Under the pieces are notes generated by a model, which saw only the letters and a list, made by a program, of their open reading frames with translations, was not told where the DNA came from and did no database searches. Position numbers and translations under genes: made by a program. 64,000 bases of DNA, from assembly GCF_022354825.1 (NCBI RefSeq), contig NZ_CP031168.1, forward strand, positions 5,395,501-5,459,500, written 5' to 3'. Position 1 is the first letter of the stretch. The number at the start of each line of letters is the position of its first letter. Positions 43,041 through 51,601 of the stretch are shown here, one piece after another. The stretch comes from Paenibacillus sp. H1-7 (lineage in GTDB: Bacteria; Bacillota; Bacilli; Paenibacillales; NBRC-103111).

Positions 43041-43706
43041 TTATTGCACTGCCTTTTTCCAGTCGGCAGCGAATTTCTCCATACCTTGATCCGTCAAAGG
43101 ATGCTTCGCCAATTGCTCGATAACTTGGAAAGGAACGGTCGCAATATGAGCGCCAGCCATAGCTACGCGAGTTACATGGTCCGGATGGCGAACCGATGCA
43201 GCGATAATTTGCGATTGCAGATTGTGAACGCGGAACAGCTCGGCGATTTTGCTTACAAGAAGCACTCCATCTTCCGAAATATCATCCAAACGGCCCAAGA
43301 ACGGAGATACATAAGTCGCGCCTGCACGTGCCGCCAGCAAAGCTTGGTTCACTGTGAAGATCAAAGTAACGTTGGTTTTTACGCCTTTTTTAGTCAAGTA
43401 ACGGCAAGCTTCAAGACCGGCCAATGTCATCGGGAGCTTGATCGTAATATTTTTGTCTCCGCCGTTGATTTTGATCAATTCTTCGGCTTGTGCGATCATG
43501 TCTTCCGCAGTCAGAGCATCTGGAGTTACCTCGGCGGATACGGATTCGACTTCCGGAACAGCCTGCAAAATTTCGGCAATGCGGTCTTCGAACTTGACGC
43601 CTTCTTTGGCTACAAGGGATGGGTTAGTCGTTACACCGGAAAGAACGCCTACTTTATAAGCCTTCTTAATATCCGCTAGATTGGCAGTGTCGATAAAAAA
43701 TTTCAT
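43041..43706 (-). CDS. tal: Transaldolase (short TalB/FSA-like family)
   Basis: 221 aa, ATG after GGAGGAAT. MKFFIDTANLADIKKAYKVG, GVTTNPSLVAKEG (about 24-36) and the Schiff-base lysine in ITIKLPMT (about 87-94) identify the small transaldolase group of Bacillus and Thermotoga. It exchanges a dihydroxyacetone unit between sedoheptulose-7-phosphate and glyceraldehyde-3-phosphate. The fructose-6-phosphate aldolase branch has a similar sequence; the neighbours pgi and zwf favour transaldolase. Confidence 0.95.
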   Translation of the reverse strand: MKFFIDTANLADIKKAYKVGVLSGVTTNPSLVAKEGVKFEDRIAEILQAVPEVESVSAEVTPDALTAEDMIAQAEELIKINGGDKNITIKLPMTLAGLEACRYLTKKGVKTNVTLIFTVNQALLAARAGATYVSPFLGRLDDISEDGVLLVSKIAELFRVHNLQSQIIAASVRHPDHVTRVAMAGAHIATVPFQVIEQLAKHPLTDQGMEKFAADWKKAVQ

Positions 43707-43794
43707 GGTTTCATTCCTCCGTTTTTTTATTTAATAGTTAGTCCAAGGGTTGGGTGTGGCTACAAATCTATTCAAATATCAGTGGACCGGCTGA

Positions 43795-45303
43795 TTATTT
43801 GTTCACGTGAAGTGCAAATTCTTTCTCTTCAGCAGCTTGCTCAGGCTTGGAATCGAACCACCAATGAAAGCCGTCCCTCGCCAATAGCTCGTCGGATTCG
43901 GCAGGTCCGTAGGAGCCCGCCGGATAGTAATGAAGCGGAGCCAGATTCTCTTCGAATGCTTTCAGGATGGGGTCGACCCATTTCCATGATAACTCAACTT
44001 CATCCCAATGTGCAAAGTACGTTGCGTCACCGTATAACGCGGAATGAATCAAGCTCTCGTAAGCTTCGGGCATCTCGCTGCCGTTCATATGAAATGCAAG
44101 GTGAATCGGCTCGACATCCCCGCTCTGCCCAGGCTCGTTAGAGTTAAGCTGCAGAGTAATGCCTTCATTCGGGCTTATTTCAAACACCAGCAGATTCGGT
44201 GTCTTGGTTTCATTATTGCGCTGCTGTACCGGCTCTTTGAACTCGATCACGATCCGTGTCGATTTCTCCTTCATCCGTTTGCCTGTCCGGATATAGAATG
44301 GGACATCGCGCCAAAAAGCGCCGTCGATCTGCAGCTTAGCTGCGATAAAGGTATCGTTCATCGAATCTGGAGCAATATTCGGTTCGGAAGTGTATCCGAT
44401 GACAGGCTCACCATTGATTTGTCCGGCTTGGTACTGCCCGCGGATCACGCTGGCTGCTACCTCGTATGGTTGTAACGGCACAAGAGACTCCATCACCTGC
44501 TTCTTCCTGGAGCGCACTTCCTCGGAGCTGCTGTTCTTCGGAAGGTGAGTCGCCAGCATCATAAGCAGCTGCAGCATATGGTTTTGAAACATGTCCCTAA
44601 CGGCGCCCGAATGGTCGTAATAGGCTGCTCTTTCTTCCACGCCGACCGTTTCGCTTGCCGTAATCTGCACGTTAGCGATGTAGCGGCTTGTCCATAATGC
44701 ATTTAGCACCGGATTGTTTTGCTGAAGGATACCCAGCTTCTGCACCATAGGCTTGCCGAGATAATGGTCGATCCGGAAAATTTCATGCTCGGCGAAGGCT
44801 TGGCTTAGCTGCTGATTCAACCATCGTGCAGATTGCAAATCGCGGCCGAAGGGCTTCTCGATTATAAGACGCTTCCAGCCCGCTGCAGAGCCAAGCCCGC
44901 TTTCCTTAATGTTGGACGCGATAGTTTCGAAAAATTCGGGTCCGACCGATAAATAAAATAACCGGTTCGGGGTTACGGCAAGCTCTTGCTCCCGCTGCTC
45001 AATCCTGTTCAGAAGCTTCTGATAATCTTCTTTGCGGCCGATATCCAGAACGTTATAACGGAATGCGTTTATAAATTGCTTCAATTGTACCGGATCATTC
45101 GCTTTGCGCCGGCTGAACGTAAGAATCGACTTCTCGACATTAGCCTGGAACGTTTCATCCGTCAGCTCTCTTCTTCCAAGTCCGAATACCGTGAACGATG
45201 ACGGCAGCTTCTTGTCGACAAACAAATTATATAAGGCAGGGTAAATTTTCCTTTTGGCTAAATCCCCTGTCGCTCCGAATAAGACAAATGTAGTAGGCTC
45301 CAT
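43795..45303 (-). CDS. zwf: Glucose-6-phosphate 1-dehydrogenase
   Basis: 502 aa from ATG 45303 (GGGGAG upstream). FGATGDLAKRKIYPALY (about 9-25) is the NADP site, and RIDHYLGKPMVQ holds the catalytic histidine and the substrate motif. It oxidises glucose-6-phosphate to 6-phosphogluconolactone, making NADPH, the first step of the oxidative pentose phosphate pathway. It leads the zwf-tal-pgi cluster (88 nt to tal) and is divergent from a LysR gene that may control it. Confidence 0.97.
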   Translation of the reverse strand: MEPTTFVLFGATGDLAKRKIYPALYNLFVDKKLPSSFTVFGLGRRELTDETFQANVEKSILTFSRRKANDPVQLKQFINAFRYNVLDIGRKEDYQKLLNRIEQREQELAVTPNRLFYLSVGPEFFETIASNIKESGLGSAAGWKRLIIEKPFGRDLQSARWLNQQLSQAFAEHEIFRIDHYLGKPMVQKLGILQQNNPVLNALWTSRYIANVQITASETVGVEERAAYYDHSGAVRDMFQNHMLQLLMMLATHLPKNSSSEEVRSRKKQVMESLVPLQPYEVAASVIRGQYQAGQINGEPVIGYTSEPNIAPDSMNDTFIAAKLQIDGAFWRDVPFYIRTGKRMKEKSTRIVIEFKEPVQQRNNETKTPNLLVFEISPNEGITLQLNSNEPGQSGDVEPIHLAFHMNGSEMPEAYESLIHSALYGDATYFAHWDEVELSWKWVDPILKAFEENLAPLHYYPAGSYGPAESDELLARDGFHWWFDSKPEQAAEEKEFALHVNK

Positions 45304-45493
45304 GGTTTTCTCCCCTTCCAGCACCGGCTTCCCATCTGCATCCCATCAACTATCGCTGCCGGCAGTAACCTTTCGCGATTCCTTCTGTGTCCTCGATCAG
45401 TAAGCTCTGGTTTCTTTTGCTTGGTTCCACTATAATACAAATATATGCCATACAAGTAATTAATATATTTCACAGGAGCTATAGACCGCGTCT

Positions 45494-46372
45494 ATGAACA
45501 ACAATTACGAGCTGTATAAAGTGTTTTATTGGGCTGCAAAAACGGGCAGCTTGACTCAGGCAGCCAAGGCTCTCTATTTGACCCAACCGAGCGTCAGCCA
45601 CGCCATCAAGCAGCTGGAGGACAATTTCGGCATCACCTTGTTCTATCGGACCTCCAAAGGGGTTGATTTGACGCACGAGGGAGCCATGCTGTATTCCTAC
45701 ATTGAGCAGTCTCATATTCTCATCTCGCTTGCCGAGAAGAAAATGGCGGAATTGAAAAATCTTGAAAGCGGCGAGCTGAAGATCGGCGGAAGCGATTCGC
45801 TGTTCAAGCATTATTTGCTGCCCTTCCTGGAGGAGTTTCATAAGCAGTACCCAGGCATCGGGCTCTCTCTCATTCACGGTACTACGCCGGAGGTTATTAC
45901 CTTCTTGAAGGAAGGAAGAATTGATCTCGGTGTCGTTCGTTTGCCCATTGTAGATCCCCAGCTTGAAGTCCGGGAAGGCATCCAGCTGCAGGATTGCTTT
46001 GTCGCAGGCTCCCATTATGCCAATCTCAAAGATACGGTGCTGTCATTAGACATGCTGCTCGAATATCCTATTATTCTGTTCTCCCGGAACAGCCGGGCTC
46101 GAATGGCCGTTACCGAGCTGTTCCATGATTATGGCTATGAGCTGAAGCCGGAGATCGAGGTCGGGAGCGTGGATCTTCTGATCGAGTTTGCGCGAAAAGG
46201 GCTTGGTATATCCTACGTCACGAGAGAATTTGTCTCCAAGGAGCTGGAGGAAGGCTCCCTCTTCGAAATCCGGCTGGACGTACAGCTGCCGCCTTCCAAG
46301 GTAGGCTTAATGATTATGCGGAACATGCCGCTTTCCAGTGCGGCAAACAAATTTATGGAGCATATGATATAG
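45494..46372 (+). CDS. LysR-family transcriptional regulator
   Basis: 292 aa, ATG after CAGGAG. The N-terminal winged helix (AAKTGSLTQAAKALYLTQPSVSHAIKQLE, about 14-42) is followed by a linker helix and a two-lobe effector domain (LKIGGSDSLFKHYLLPFLEEF, GLGISYVTREFV). It is divergent from zwf across a 190-nt spacer, the usual LysR layout, so zwf-tal-pgi is its likeliest target. Effector unknown. Ends in a shared hairpin with the convergent AraC/GyrI gene. Confidence 0.93.
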   Translation: MNNNYELYKVFYWAAKTGSLTQAAKALYLTQPSVSHAIKQLEDNFGITLFYRTSKGVDLTHEGAMLYSYIEQSHILISLAEKKMAELKNLESGELKIGGSDSLFKHYLLPFLEEFHKQYPGIGLSLIHGTTPEVITFLKEGRIDLGVVRLPIVDPQLEVREGIQLQDCFVAGSHYANLKDTVLSLDMLLEYPIILFSRNSRARMAVTELFHDYGYELKPEIEVGSVDLLIEFARKGLGISYVTREFVSKELEEGSLFEIRLDVQLPPSKVGLMIMRNMPLSSAANKFMEHMI

Positions 46373-46385
46373 CGGAGACAATGCA

Positions 46386-46417
46386 AAAAACCGCGCAGCT
46401 GTAAGGCTCGCGGTTTT
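46386..46417. terminator. Bidirectional terminator
   Basis: AAAACCGCG pairs with CGCGGTTTT around about 14 nt, with a run of six A before it (T on the minus strand), between convergent genes. Confidence 0.8.
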
Positions 46418-46429
46418 CGGTTTGCTTAA

Positions 46430-47317
46430 TTAAAGCTCTGATTTGGGTCTTAAAGCGACCGGGATCCAAATTTCGCTCCGGAAGGTCGGAGAAGAGGTAT
46501 CCTTGTGCTCGTTCCACAATATTTCCGGGCCTTCCGCTATTTGATATTCCGACGACGGGAACCATTCGGAATAGATACGGCCCCATACATTTTGCAAGGT
46601 TGCCGGGAAAGGGCCAACCGCTTCAAATACAGCCCAAGTTGATGCTGCCACTTCAAGCTGTGCCAGATGAGCTGGACTTTCCTTGGTCGTCGCAGCACCA
46701 ATATAGTGATCGAACTCCCCCTGCTCCTCCATTCTGCCTTCAGAGAAATTAACGGATGCGCTAATCAATCCCGATGGCTGTACATTGGACAGCTTCTTTA
46801 GAGTATCGATCGTCTCGCCATCCAAGCTTTTCCACATGGCCGCAATCTCCTGATTGACCCCATTGAATTGGATCGGCACCCTTTTCTTAATTCCTGCGAT
46901 ATGAAACGCTTCTTTTTCTTCAATACGATAATTCATTTCGTCTCCTCCTTTAACGGATAATTGAAAAGTCATGCGCGGATACGACTTCAGCAATCGGCCC
47001 TTTTGTCTTGCTTCGGACGGCGTTATGCCATGCAAGCTATGAAAGGCTCTCGTAAATGCGTCCGGAGAGCTGTACCCGTATTTGACGGCTACATCGATGA
47101 TCTTCGTATCCCCATTCATCAGCTCGAATGCAGACAGCGTAAGGCGTCTTCGGCGAATGTACTCGGCCAAAGTAACACCTGCCAGAAAAGAAAACATTCG
47201 TTTAAAATGATATTCCGAGCAATATGCTATCCTTGCCACTTCCTTAAAGTCGATCTCGTTCGTAAGGTTGTCTTCGATATAGCTTAAAGCACTATTCAAC
47301 CTTTGCAGCAAATCCAT
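46430..47317 (-). CDS. AraC-family regulator with GyrI-like effector domain
   Basis: 295 aa, ATG after GAAGGAGGG. The N-terminal double helix-turn-helix (EVARIAYCSEYHFKRMFSFLAG and IIDVAVKYGYSSPDAFTRAF) is followed after a linker by a GyrI-like/BmrR-type small-molecule domain (about 125-295; YRIEEKEAFHIAGIKKRV, WAVFEAVGPFPATLQNVWGRIY). This Rob/SoxS-like order with a drug-binding domain suggests sensing of lipophilic compounds. No obvious target lies beside it. Confidence 0.92.
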   Translation of the reverse strand: MDLLQRLNSALSYIEDNLTNEIDFKEVARIAYCSEYHFKRMFSFLAGVTLAEYIRRRRLTLSAFELMNGDTKIIDVAVKYGYSSPDAFTRAFHSLHGITPSEARQKGRLLKSYPRMTFQLSVKGGDEMNYRIEEKEAFHIAGIKKRVPIQFNGVNQEIAAMWKSLDGETIDTLKKLSNVQPSGLISASVNFSEGRMEEQGEFDHYIGAATTKESPAHLAQLEVAASTWAVFEAVGPFPATLQNVWGRIYSEWFPSSEYQIAEGPEILWNEHKDTSSPTFRSEIWIPVALRPKSEL

Positions 47318-47433
47318 TGGATCCCTCCTTCGATATTTAGAATAACAGGTAATGAATAGCCTAATCCGACTTTCCGTGCACCGTTTTGGAGGGTACCGGA
47401 CAGCACTGGGATTCGATCTGCCCCTTTTAACGT

Positions 47434-47467
47434 AAAAAAAGCGAAACCCGCCAGGATTCCGCTTTTT
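47434..47467 (-). terminator. Terminator after the thioredoxin gene
   Basis: Minus strand: AAAAGCGGAATCC pairs with GGGTTTCGCTTTT, followed by T residues. Confidence 0.8.
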
Positions 47468-47475
47468 CTATGCCG

Positions 47476-47793
47476 TCATTGATATCTAGCCAGCACGTTC
47501 TCATACGCGCTTTTGGGACGCAAACCGACCAGCTTCTCAACGGGCTCTCCGTTGTGAAATACGATCACCGTCGGCATTGACATGACACCGAATTGACCGG
47601 CCGTAACAGGCGATTCGTCGCAATCCACTTTGAGAACGCGAACTTTATCCCCCTGCTGCTCGGACAACTCGTTCAAAACAGGCAGCAGCACTCTGCAGGG
47701 CGGGCACCATACCGCCCCGAATTCCACCAGCGTGGCGCCTTCCTTTCGGATCTGTGACGCAAAAGTCTCATCATTAACCGCTTGTATGCTCAT
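47476..47793 (-). CDS. Thioredoxin-family protein with CPPC active site
   Basis: 105 aa from ATG 47793 (AGGAGG upstream). The fold is complete: VEFGAVWCPPCRVLLPVL (about 23-40), VDCDESP, and the cis-proline in MSMPTVIVF (about 73-81). The active site is WCPPC instead of the usual WCGPC; that swap generally raises the redox potential compared with classical thioredoxin (family knowledge). Its ATG overlaps the stop codon of a MerR-type gene, so the two are translated together. Confidence 0.92.
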   Translation of the reverse strand: MSIQAVNDETFASQIRKEGATLVEFGAVWCPPCRVLLPVLNELSEQQGDKVRVLKVDCDESPVTAGQFGVMSMPTVIVFHNGEPVEKLVGLRPKSAYENVLARYQ

Positions 47794-48173
47794 TTCGCTT
47801 CCTCCTGACACTGACACGTTTGGGATCTTTCGAGCAGGATGGAGTCGATGCGGTCGATCAAGTTTTGACGGATCCCGTTAAGCAACTGGATTTGTTCGTC
47901 GATCTGTTTCAGCTTGTGACGGTAAATGGGCAGCACTTCCTCGCAGAAGGCTTCTTTATTCTTGAGAACACAATGCAGGATTCCTGCAATTTCTTCCGTC
48001 GACAGCCCGAGATTCAAATACAGACGGATCGTACGGACATGTTCCTCCGCAAACGGCGAGTATTCCCGGTACCCGTTCTCTTGCCGCACCGGTGTAAGCA
48101 GCCCCTGCTGTTCATAGTAACGAATCGATCGGATGCTAACCCCCGTCCGTTCCGCCAATTCCCCGATTTTCAA
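47790..48173 (-). CDS. MerR-family transcriptional regulator
   Basis: 127 aa from TTG 48173, which follows GGAGGAGAGG; the frame opens far upstream through the acetyltransferase gene but is not coding there. The winged helix KIGELAERTGVSIRSIRYYEQQGLL (2-26) and the NGYREYS wing are standard MerR. A dimerisation coiled coil covers about 80-115. Cysteines at the end of the helix (LHCVLKNK), in AFCEEV and in the C-terminal TCQCQ could bind metal or sense thiols. Coupled by ATGA to the thioredoxin gene, so a redox response is a reasonable guess. Confidence 0.88.
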   Translation of the reverse strand: MKIGELAERTGVSIRSIRYYEQQGLLTPVRQENGYREYSPFAEEHVRTIRLYLNLGLSTEEIAGILHCVLKNKEAFCEEVLPIYRHKLKQIDEQIQLLNGIRQNLIDRIDSILLERSQTCQCQEEAK

Positions 48174-48261
48174 CCGGCCTCTCCTCCTTCTTCCTCGAGA
48201 TAATTCCATTCTAAACCCTGACATTAATGTGAGAGTCAAGCGAAAAATTCGTATTAGGAGG

Positions 48262-48819
48262 TTATCTGCGACGGTACGCTTTTTCATGAAACCGGGTAAT
48301 GCTGCGAAACAGTGTCCTACCATCCGCAGGCAGCGGATATAACTCATCGAAGTTGAAGTACATCGCCTGATACGGCTCGGGTACCCAGATGTACTGATGC
48401 ACGTAGTCCGTGAGGATAAAGCCGTTGTTCTCCCAAAAATGCTTCCTTTTGCGGTTTTCCTCGTTAGGGTCGGATTCGACTTCGACGATAATCCCTTTAC
48501 AGCCCTGAACCGTACGTGACCACTGCTTGATCCGGTCCAGCAGCAGCCCGCCATAGCCTCTGCCGCGAGCTTCCCCGCTAACCGCTATATAATCGATTAG
48601 CACGGCGCCGGCCTTCTCATCGATACCGGTAAGGGCCATCCCTAGCGTTAACGAGTCTTGAGCGATCGTATGCAGCTGACACATCTTGATCTCAAACATA
48701 TGGCGAATAATGCCGCGGCTTTTGGCGCCGGAGGGAAAGGCTTGCTCATAAATGGGCTCCGCCTCATTCCAGAGCGCTTCGTCCCATTCGTCAGTGATGC
48801 GGTATTCCAATGCTTCCAA
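48262..48819 (-). CDS. GNAT-family N-acetyltransferase
   Basis: 185 aa, TTG start at 48819. IDYIAVSGEARGRGYGGLLLDRI (about 75-97) is the acetyl-CoA pyrophosphate loop (RGRGYGG), followed by KGIIVEVESDPNEENRKRKHFWENNGF, the C-terminal motif. Transfers acetyl from acetyl-CoA to an unidentified amine. Standing alone, 88 nt upstream of the MerR gene in the same direction. Confidence 0.88.
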   Translation of the reverse strand: MEALEYRITDEWDEALWNEAEPIYEQAFPSGAKSRGIIRHMFEIKMCQLHTIAQDSLTLGMALTGIDEKAGAVLIDYIAVSGEARGRGYGGLLLDRIKQWSRTVQGCKGIIVEVESDPNEENRKRKHFWENNGFILTDYVHQYIWVPEPYQAMYFNFDELYPLPADGRTLFRSITRFHEKAYRRR

Positions 48820-48975
48820 TGCGATTCACCACTTTCGAAGCCGATACTCTGTTGTACTTATCATTCTAGCTCATCCGCTATTATTACGGCAACGTTATTA
48901 AGGATCAAGGTGTGATGACCTCCAGTTGCCGCTCGCTGCGTAATTTACGGCACGTGGACTCAAGCATGCGTTTTT

Positions 48976-49533
48976 TCAACGCTGCCCCTTTGCTTTTTTC
49001 AGTATAAATTCAATCAGCCACCTTACGACTAAGGCTTTTGCTATGTAAATCGGGAAAGAATAAATATATTTCCAATTGTCCAGTTCATAAATTCGAAGCC
49101 AGACAAATATCGGTTCGAAAATAAATGAAAACAGGAAAGCCATTACAATGTTGGCGATTACAAATGATTTCCAGGTTCGAAAATATTGATAGACCAGCAT
49201 ATGAAACACCGGCAGGACCGAATAATCGACTGGATTTATCTGCGGGATAAGATGTATGAGATGATAAGGATATGACCATAATTGTAATTCACTTCCAATA
49301 TTATCTAACACGATGATAACGAATATCAATACAAAGCCATATAACAAAATATCCTTAATCCTCGATTTATCTACAAGCTTCCACCATATTACCCATGGAA
49401 TAATAACCGTGAATAAAAGAAACCACCATTGAAATGAGAACAAATCATGGTTTTGGTAATACTGATGTCTCATTTCAGTTAGCTTACGGTCTACTTCCTT
49501 GATCTCCTCGAACGATGGGATTTGATTTGGCAT
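48976..49533 (-). CDS. CBO0543-like multi-pass membrane protein, function unknown
   Basis: 185 aa. An amphipathic N-terminus (1-30) precedes about five hydrophobic helices (34-52, 60-80, 100-115, 120-142, 155-172). WWFLLFTVIIPWVIWWKLVDKSRI followed by a HLIPQINPVDYSVLPVFHML-type segment is the pattern of CBO0543-like proteins, which are frequent in Bacillota, often in several copies. No enzyme motif. It lies with two other uncharacterised membrane proteins (49609-50855) in the same direction. Confidence 0.75.
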   Translation of the reverse strand: MPNQIPSFEEIKEVDRKLTEMRHQYYQNHDLFSFQWWFLLFTVIIPWVIWWKLVDKSRIKDILLYGFVLIFVIIVLDNIGSELQLWSYPYHLIHLIPQINPVDYSVLPVFHMLVYQYFRTWKSFVIANIVMAFLFSFIFEPIFVWLRIYELDNWKYIYSFPIYIAKALVVRWLIEFILKKAKGQR

Positions 49534-49608
49534 AGTAAAGTACCCTTTGCTTTAGTTATTTAGGCATCTCAAATCTGCAAGCTTTTTCCTTTTCCATAGA
49601 ACACCATT

Positions 49609-50067
49609 TCACTTGGTAATAGCCAGTCCTAGCGCTTTATGATCCCATAAAATATCTTCGACAACAGACACTTTGCTGTCCTCGCATTGCACGATCAGGA
49701 TAACCTCTCCTCTGTTCCCTTTCCGGATCTGGGCTTGATTTTTTTCACGTTTGATTAAATAGATGATCCAGCTAAGAATAACACCGATGACAAAACCGAA
49801 AGCTCCTCCGATAAGCCCCCAAATTACAGGTCCCCATTCCCATACAAATCCTTTGCTGGCCCCAATCGTAGAGAATACAAAAGCCAGGATCATTCCTTTA
49901 TCCATAAAGGACAAACCGTCGGCGCGGTGAATGCTGTCCATCAGCCTAGGTTCTTTTTTGCGTAAGTCCAGAGGTACGGCATAGATTTCGGTTATCCCCT
50001 TCTGCTCAAGCTCCGTAATAGCTATTTCTAGAAAAGTTGTGTATTCGAATGTAGCCAGGATCTGCAC
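49609..50067 (-). CDS. Small membrane protein with glycine-rich TM hairpin, function unknown
   Basis: 152 aa with a GTG start that overlaps the stop of the upstream membrane-protein gene by one base (TAGTG). The N-terminal 55 residues resemble a small alpha/beta sensor (ILATFEYTTFLEIAITELEQKGITEIYAVPLD). A helix pair at about 58-75 and 82-107 (GPVIWGLIGGAFGFVIGVILSW) follows, then a second alpha/beta stretch (GEVILIVQCEDSKVSVVEDILW). The order resembles DUF1269-like or general-stress membrane proteins, but I do not recognise the family. Confidence 0.65.
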   Translation of the reverse strand: MQILATFEYTTFLEIAITELEQKGITEIYAVPLDLRKKEPRLMDSIHRADGLSFMDKGMILAFVFSTIGASKGFVWEWGPVIWGLIGGAFGFVIGVILSWIIYLIKREKNQAQIRKGNRGEVILIVQCEDSKVSVVEDILWDHKALGLAITK

Positions 50068-50855
50068 TATTTCACCTTGCTTTCCAATCTAATGATTTTG
50101 CCGGGCTTCTGGAATTTCTGTAACAGAAAGTTTTTCAGATTATCGTTAAATAATTTATTGTTCTCCACTGTACTCGTGTAGGCTTCATAGATGGCAAATA
50201 AATAAAAAGACGGAAAATACAATAGCCACTGAATGTTCAAGACCTTCGTAGACTTCTCAATTTGCCCTAATATGAGGTAATGGATGGCAAGAATCAAATT
50301 GGAATAAGAAACGATGACTATCGTGCTCACCAGCATGAAGCTTGCTAAAATGATTCGATGAAGATACAATTGCCCCATGCTTGGGACAGCCATAGACCAT
50401 ACCATAGCAACCCACGGTTTACGTTTATCGAGATAATTGATCTCTAGAGCACCGACACTGAATTGATTTATCGGACCATTCTCCCTATCGGCCAATAGAT
50501 ATACTTTATTCATGTCCACTGCCGTTCGGTAGCTGTCCCATATCGCAAAACAATAAACAGGTATATATAAAGAGACATATTTAGGATCCAGCACATCTAT
50601 TGCCGCTTGAATACGACCGTTAAAGGAATACACCATGGCTAGATTCAAATGGATCTTCTGGTTAATGAACACTTCCCATAAAACTAACGCATAGCCTCGG
50701 AGATACTTATTCAGAAGCAAATGCCCGAATCCAGGAAATGCTAAAGACCATGCAGCTATGGTAAACGGATTTCTTTTATGAAGCTGTGTTGTCCCTAAAA
50801 TGCTAACATGTGCTTTGTAGCGCCTATTGCGAAACGGATTGCGAAAATTGTTCAT
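50067..50855 (-). CDS. Multi-pass membrane protein, function unknown
   Basis: 262 aa from ATG 50855 (GGAGGGGAA upstream). A basic N-terminus (RNPFRNRRYKAH) precedes two similar halves, each with AWSLAFPGFGHLLLNKYLRGYALV or VWSMAVPSMGQLYLHRIILASFMLV. This internal repeat (about 35-60 and 150-175) resembles the PGxGQ/H motif of TM2-like domains, so the protein may be a tandem duplication. It is translationally coupled to the next gene. Function unknown. Confidence 0.7.
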   Translation of the reverse strand: MNNFRNPFRNRRYKAHVSILGTTQLHKRNPFTIAAWSLAFPGFGHLLLNKYLRGYALVLWEVFINQKIHLNLAMVYSFNGRIQAAIDVLDPKYVSLYIPVYCFAIWDSYRTAVDMNKVYLLADRENGPINQFSVGALEINYLDKRKPWVAMVWSMAVPSMGQLYLHRIILASFMLVSTIVIVSYSNLILAIHYLILGQIEKSTKVLNIQWLLYFPSFYLFAIYEAYTSTVENNKLFNDNLKNFLLQKFQKPGKIIRLESKVK

Positions 50856-50940
50856 CGATGTTCCCCTCCAGTTCGCGCCAATAATAACTATGTTCTCCAT
50901 TTGATCAAATAATATTTAACAAGCACGTTCCGAACAAAAA

Positions 50941-50964
50941 GAAAAAGCCGCGCTGCAGCGCGAC
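50941..50964 (-). terminator. Terminator upstream boundary of the membrane-protein pair / after the Nudix gene
   Basis: Minus strand: CGCGCTGCAGCGCG self-pairs, followed by GCTTTTTCTTTTTG. It lies downstream of the Nudix gene. Confidence 0.75.
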
Positions 50965-51028
50965 TCCTGAATCCTCTGACCGAAATTAGCTCCGGCAATG
51001 GCGGCCACGATCCAATTTATATACAGGG

Positions 51029-51541
51029 TCAAGATCTGCCGTCAGCAGGTTTCTCTTGCTCGAGCCATTTCAAATAATACAAGATGCCGGCCCGGTCCAC
51101 ACCTGAAAATTGCAGCGGATCCTCTTGGAACATGGATTGCAGCTCCGAGGTCCCGATCCACCGAGCGTTGGCCGCCCCGTCTCCATGCTCCACCAGTTCC
51201 CCCTCCGCTTCGCAGCGGAAATAATATCCGACCGAATCAATCGATCCATGAATGGTTTGATAAGCGGCAAAGGGCCGAATACATTCCACTTCGAACTCTG
51301 GATTTATCCCGACGGTATCAACGCGAGTCTCCTCCCCTTCAATAGTAACGACCGTCAGGCCGGTTTCTTCCATAACTTCCCGGCGTAATGCGGCCGTCAG
51401 CGATTCGAACGGCTCAATCCGGCCGCCCGGAAGCTCCCAGCGTACCGGCTCCCCCGGTTTAACTCGCTTTTGGATGACGATTTCCGTGCCTCCCCCTTTC
51501 CCATCTCTTTCGATAAAAGCCCTCGCATTGACAAAAAACAT
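51029..51541 (-). CDS. Nudix hydrolase
   Basis: 170 aa, ATG after TAGGAGG. The Nudix box is complete: G40, E46, then REVMEETG at 54-61, matching GX5EX7REUXEEXGU. These Mg-dependent enzymes hydrolyse nucleoside diphosphates linked to another group, often sanitising damaged nucleotides; the substrate is not evident. It is 61 nt downstream of an ABC exporter gene in the same direction. Confidence 0.93.
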   Translation of the reverse strand: MFFVNARAFIERDGKGGGTEIVIQKRVKPGEPVRWELPGGRIEPFESLTAALRREVMEETGLTVVTIEGEETRVDTVGINPEFEVECIRPFAAYQTIHGSIDSVGYYFRCEAEGELVEHGDGAANARWIGTSELQSMFQEDPLQFSGVDRAGILYYLKWLEQEKPADGRS

Positions 51542-51601
51542 ACGAATCCGCCTCCTAATGGATTGAATACAATTCTGACGCTCGTCATGAAGCGATTGTT
51601 C

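Noticed and set aside
48174..48554. Upstream extension of the MerR gene through the acetyltransferase gene
   Set aside because: It is another frame of the GNAT gene. TTG 48173 has GGAGGAGAGG and begins with the conserved MerR helix.
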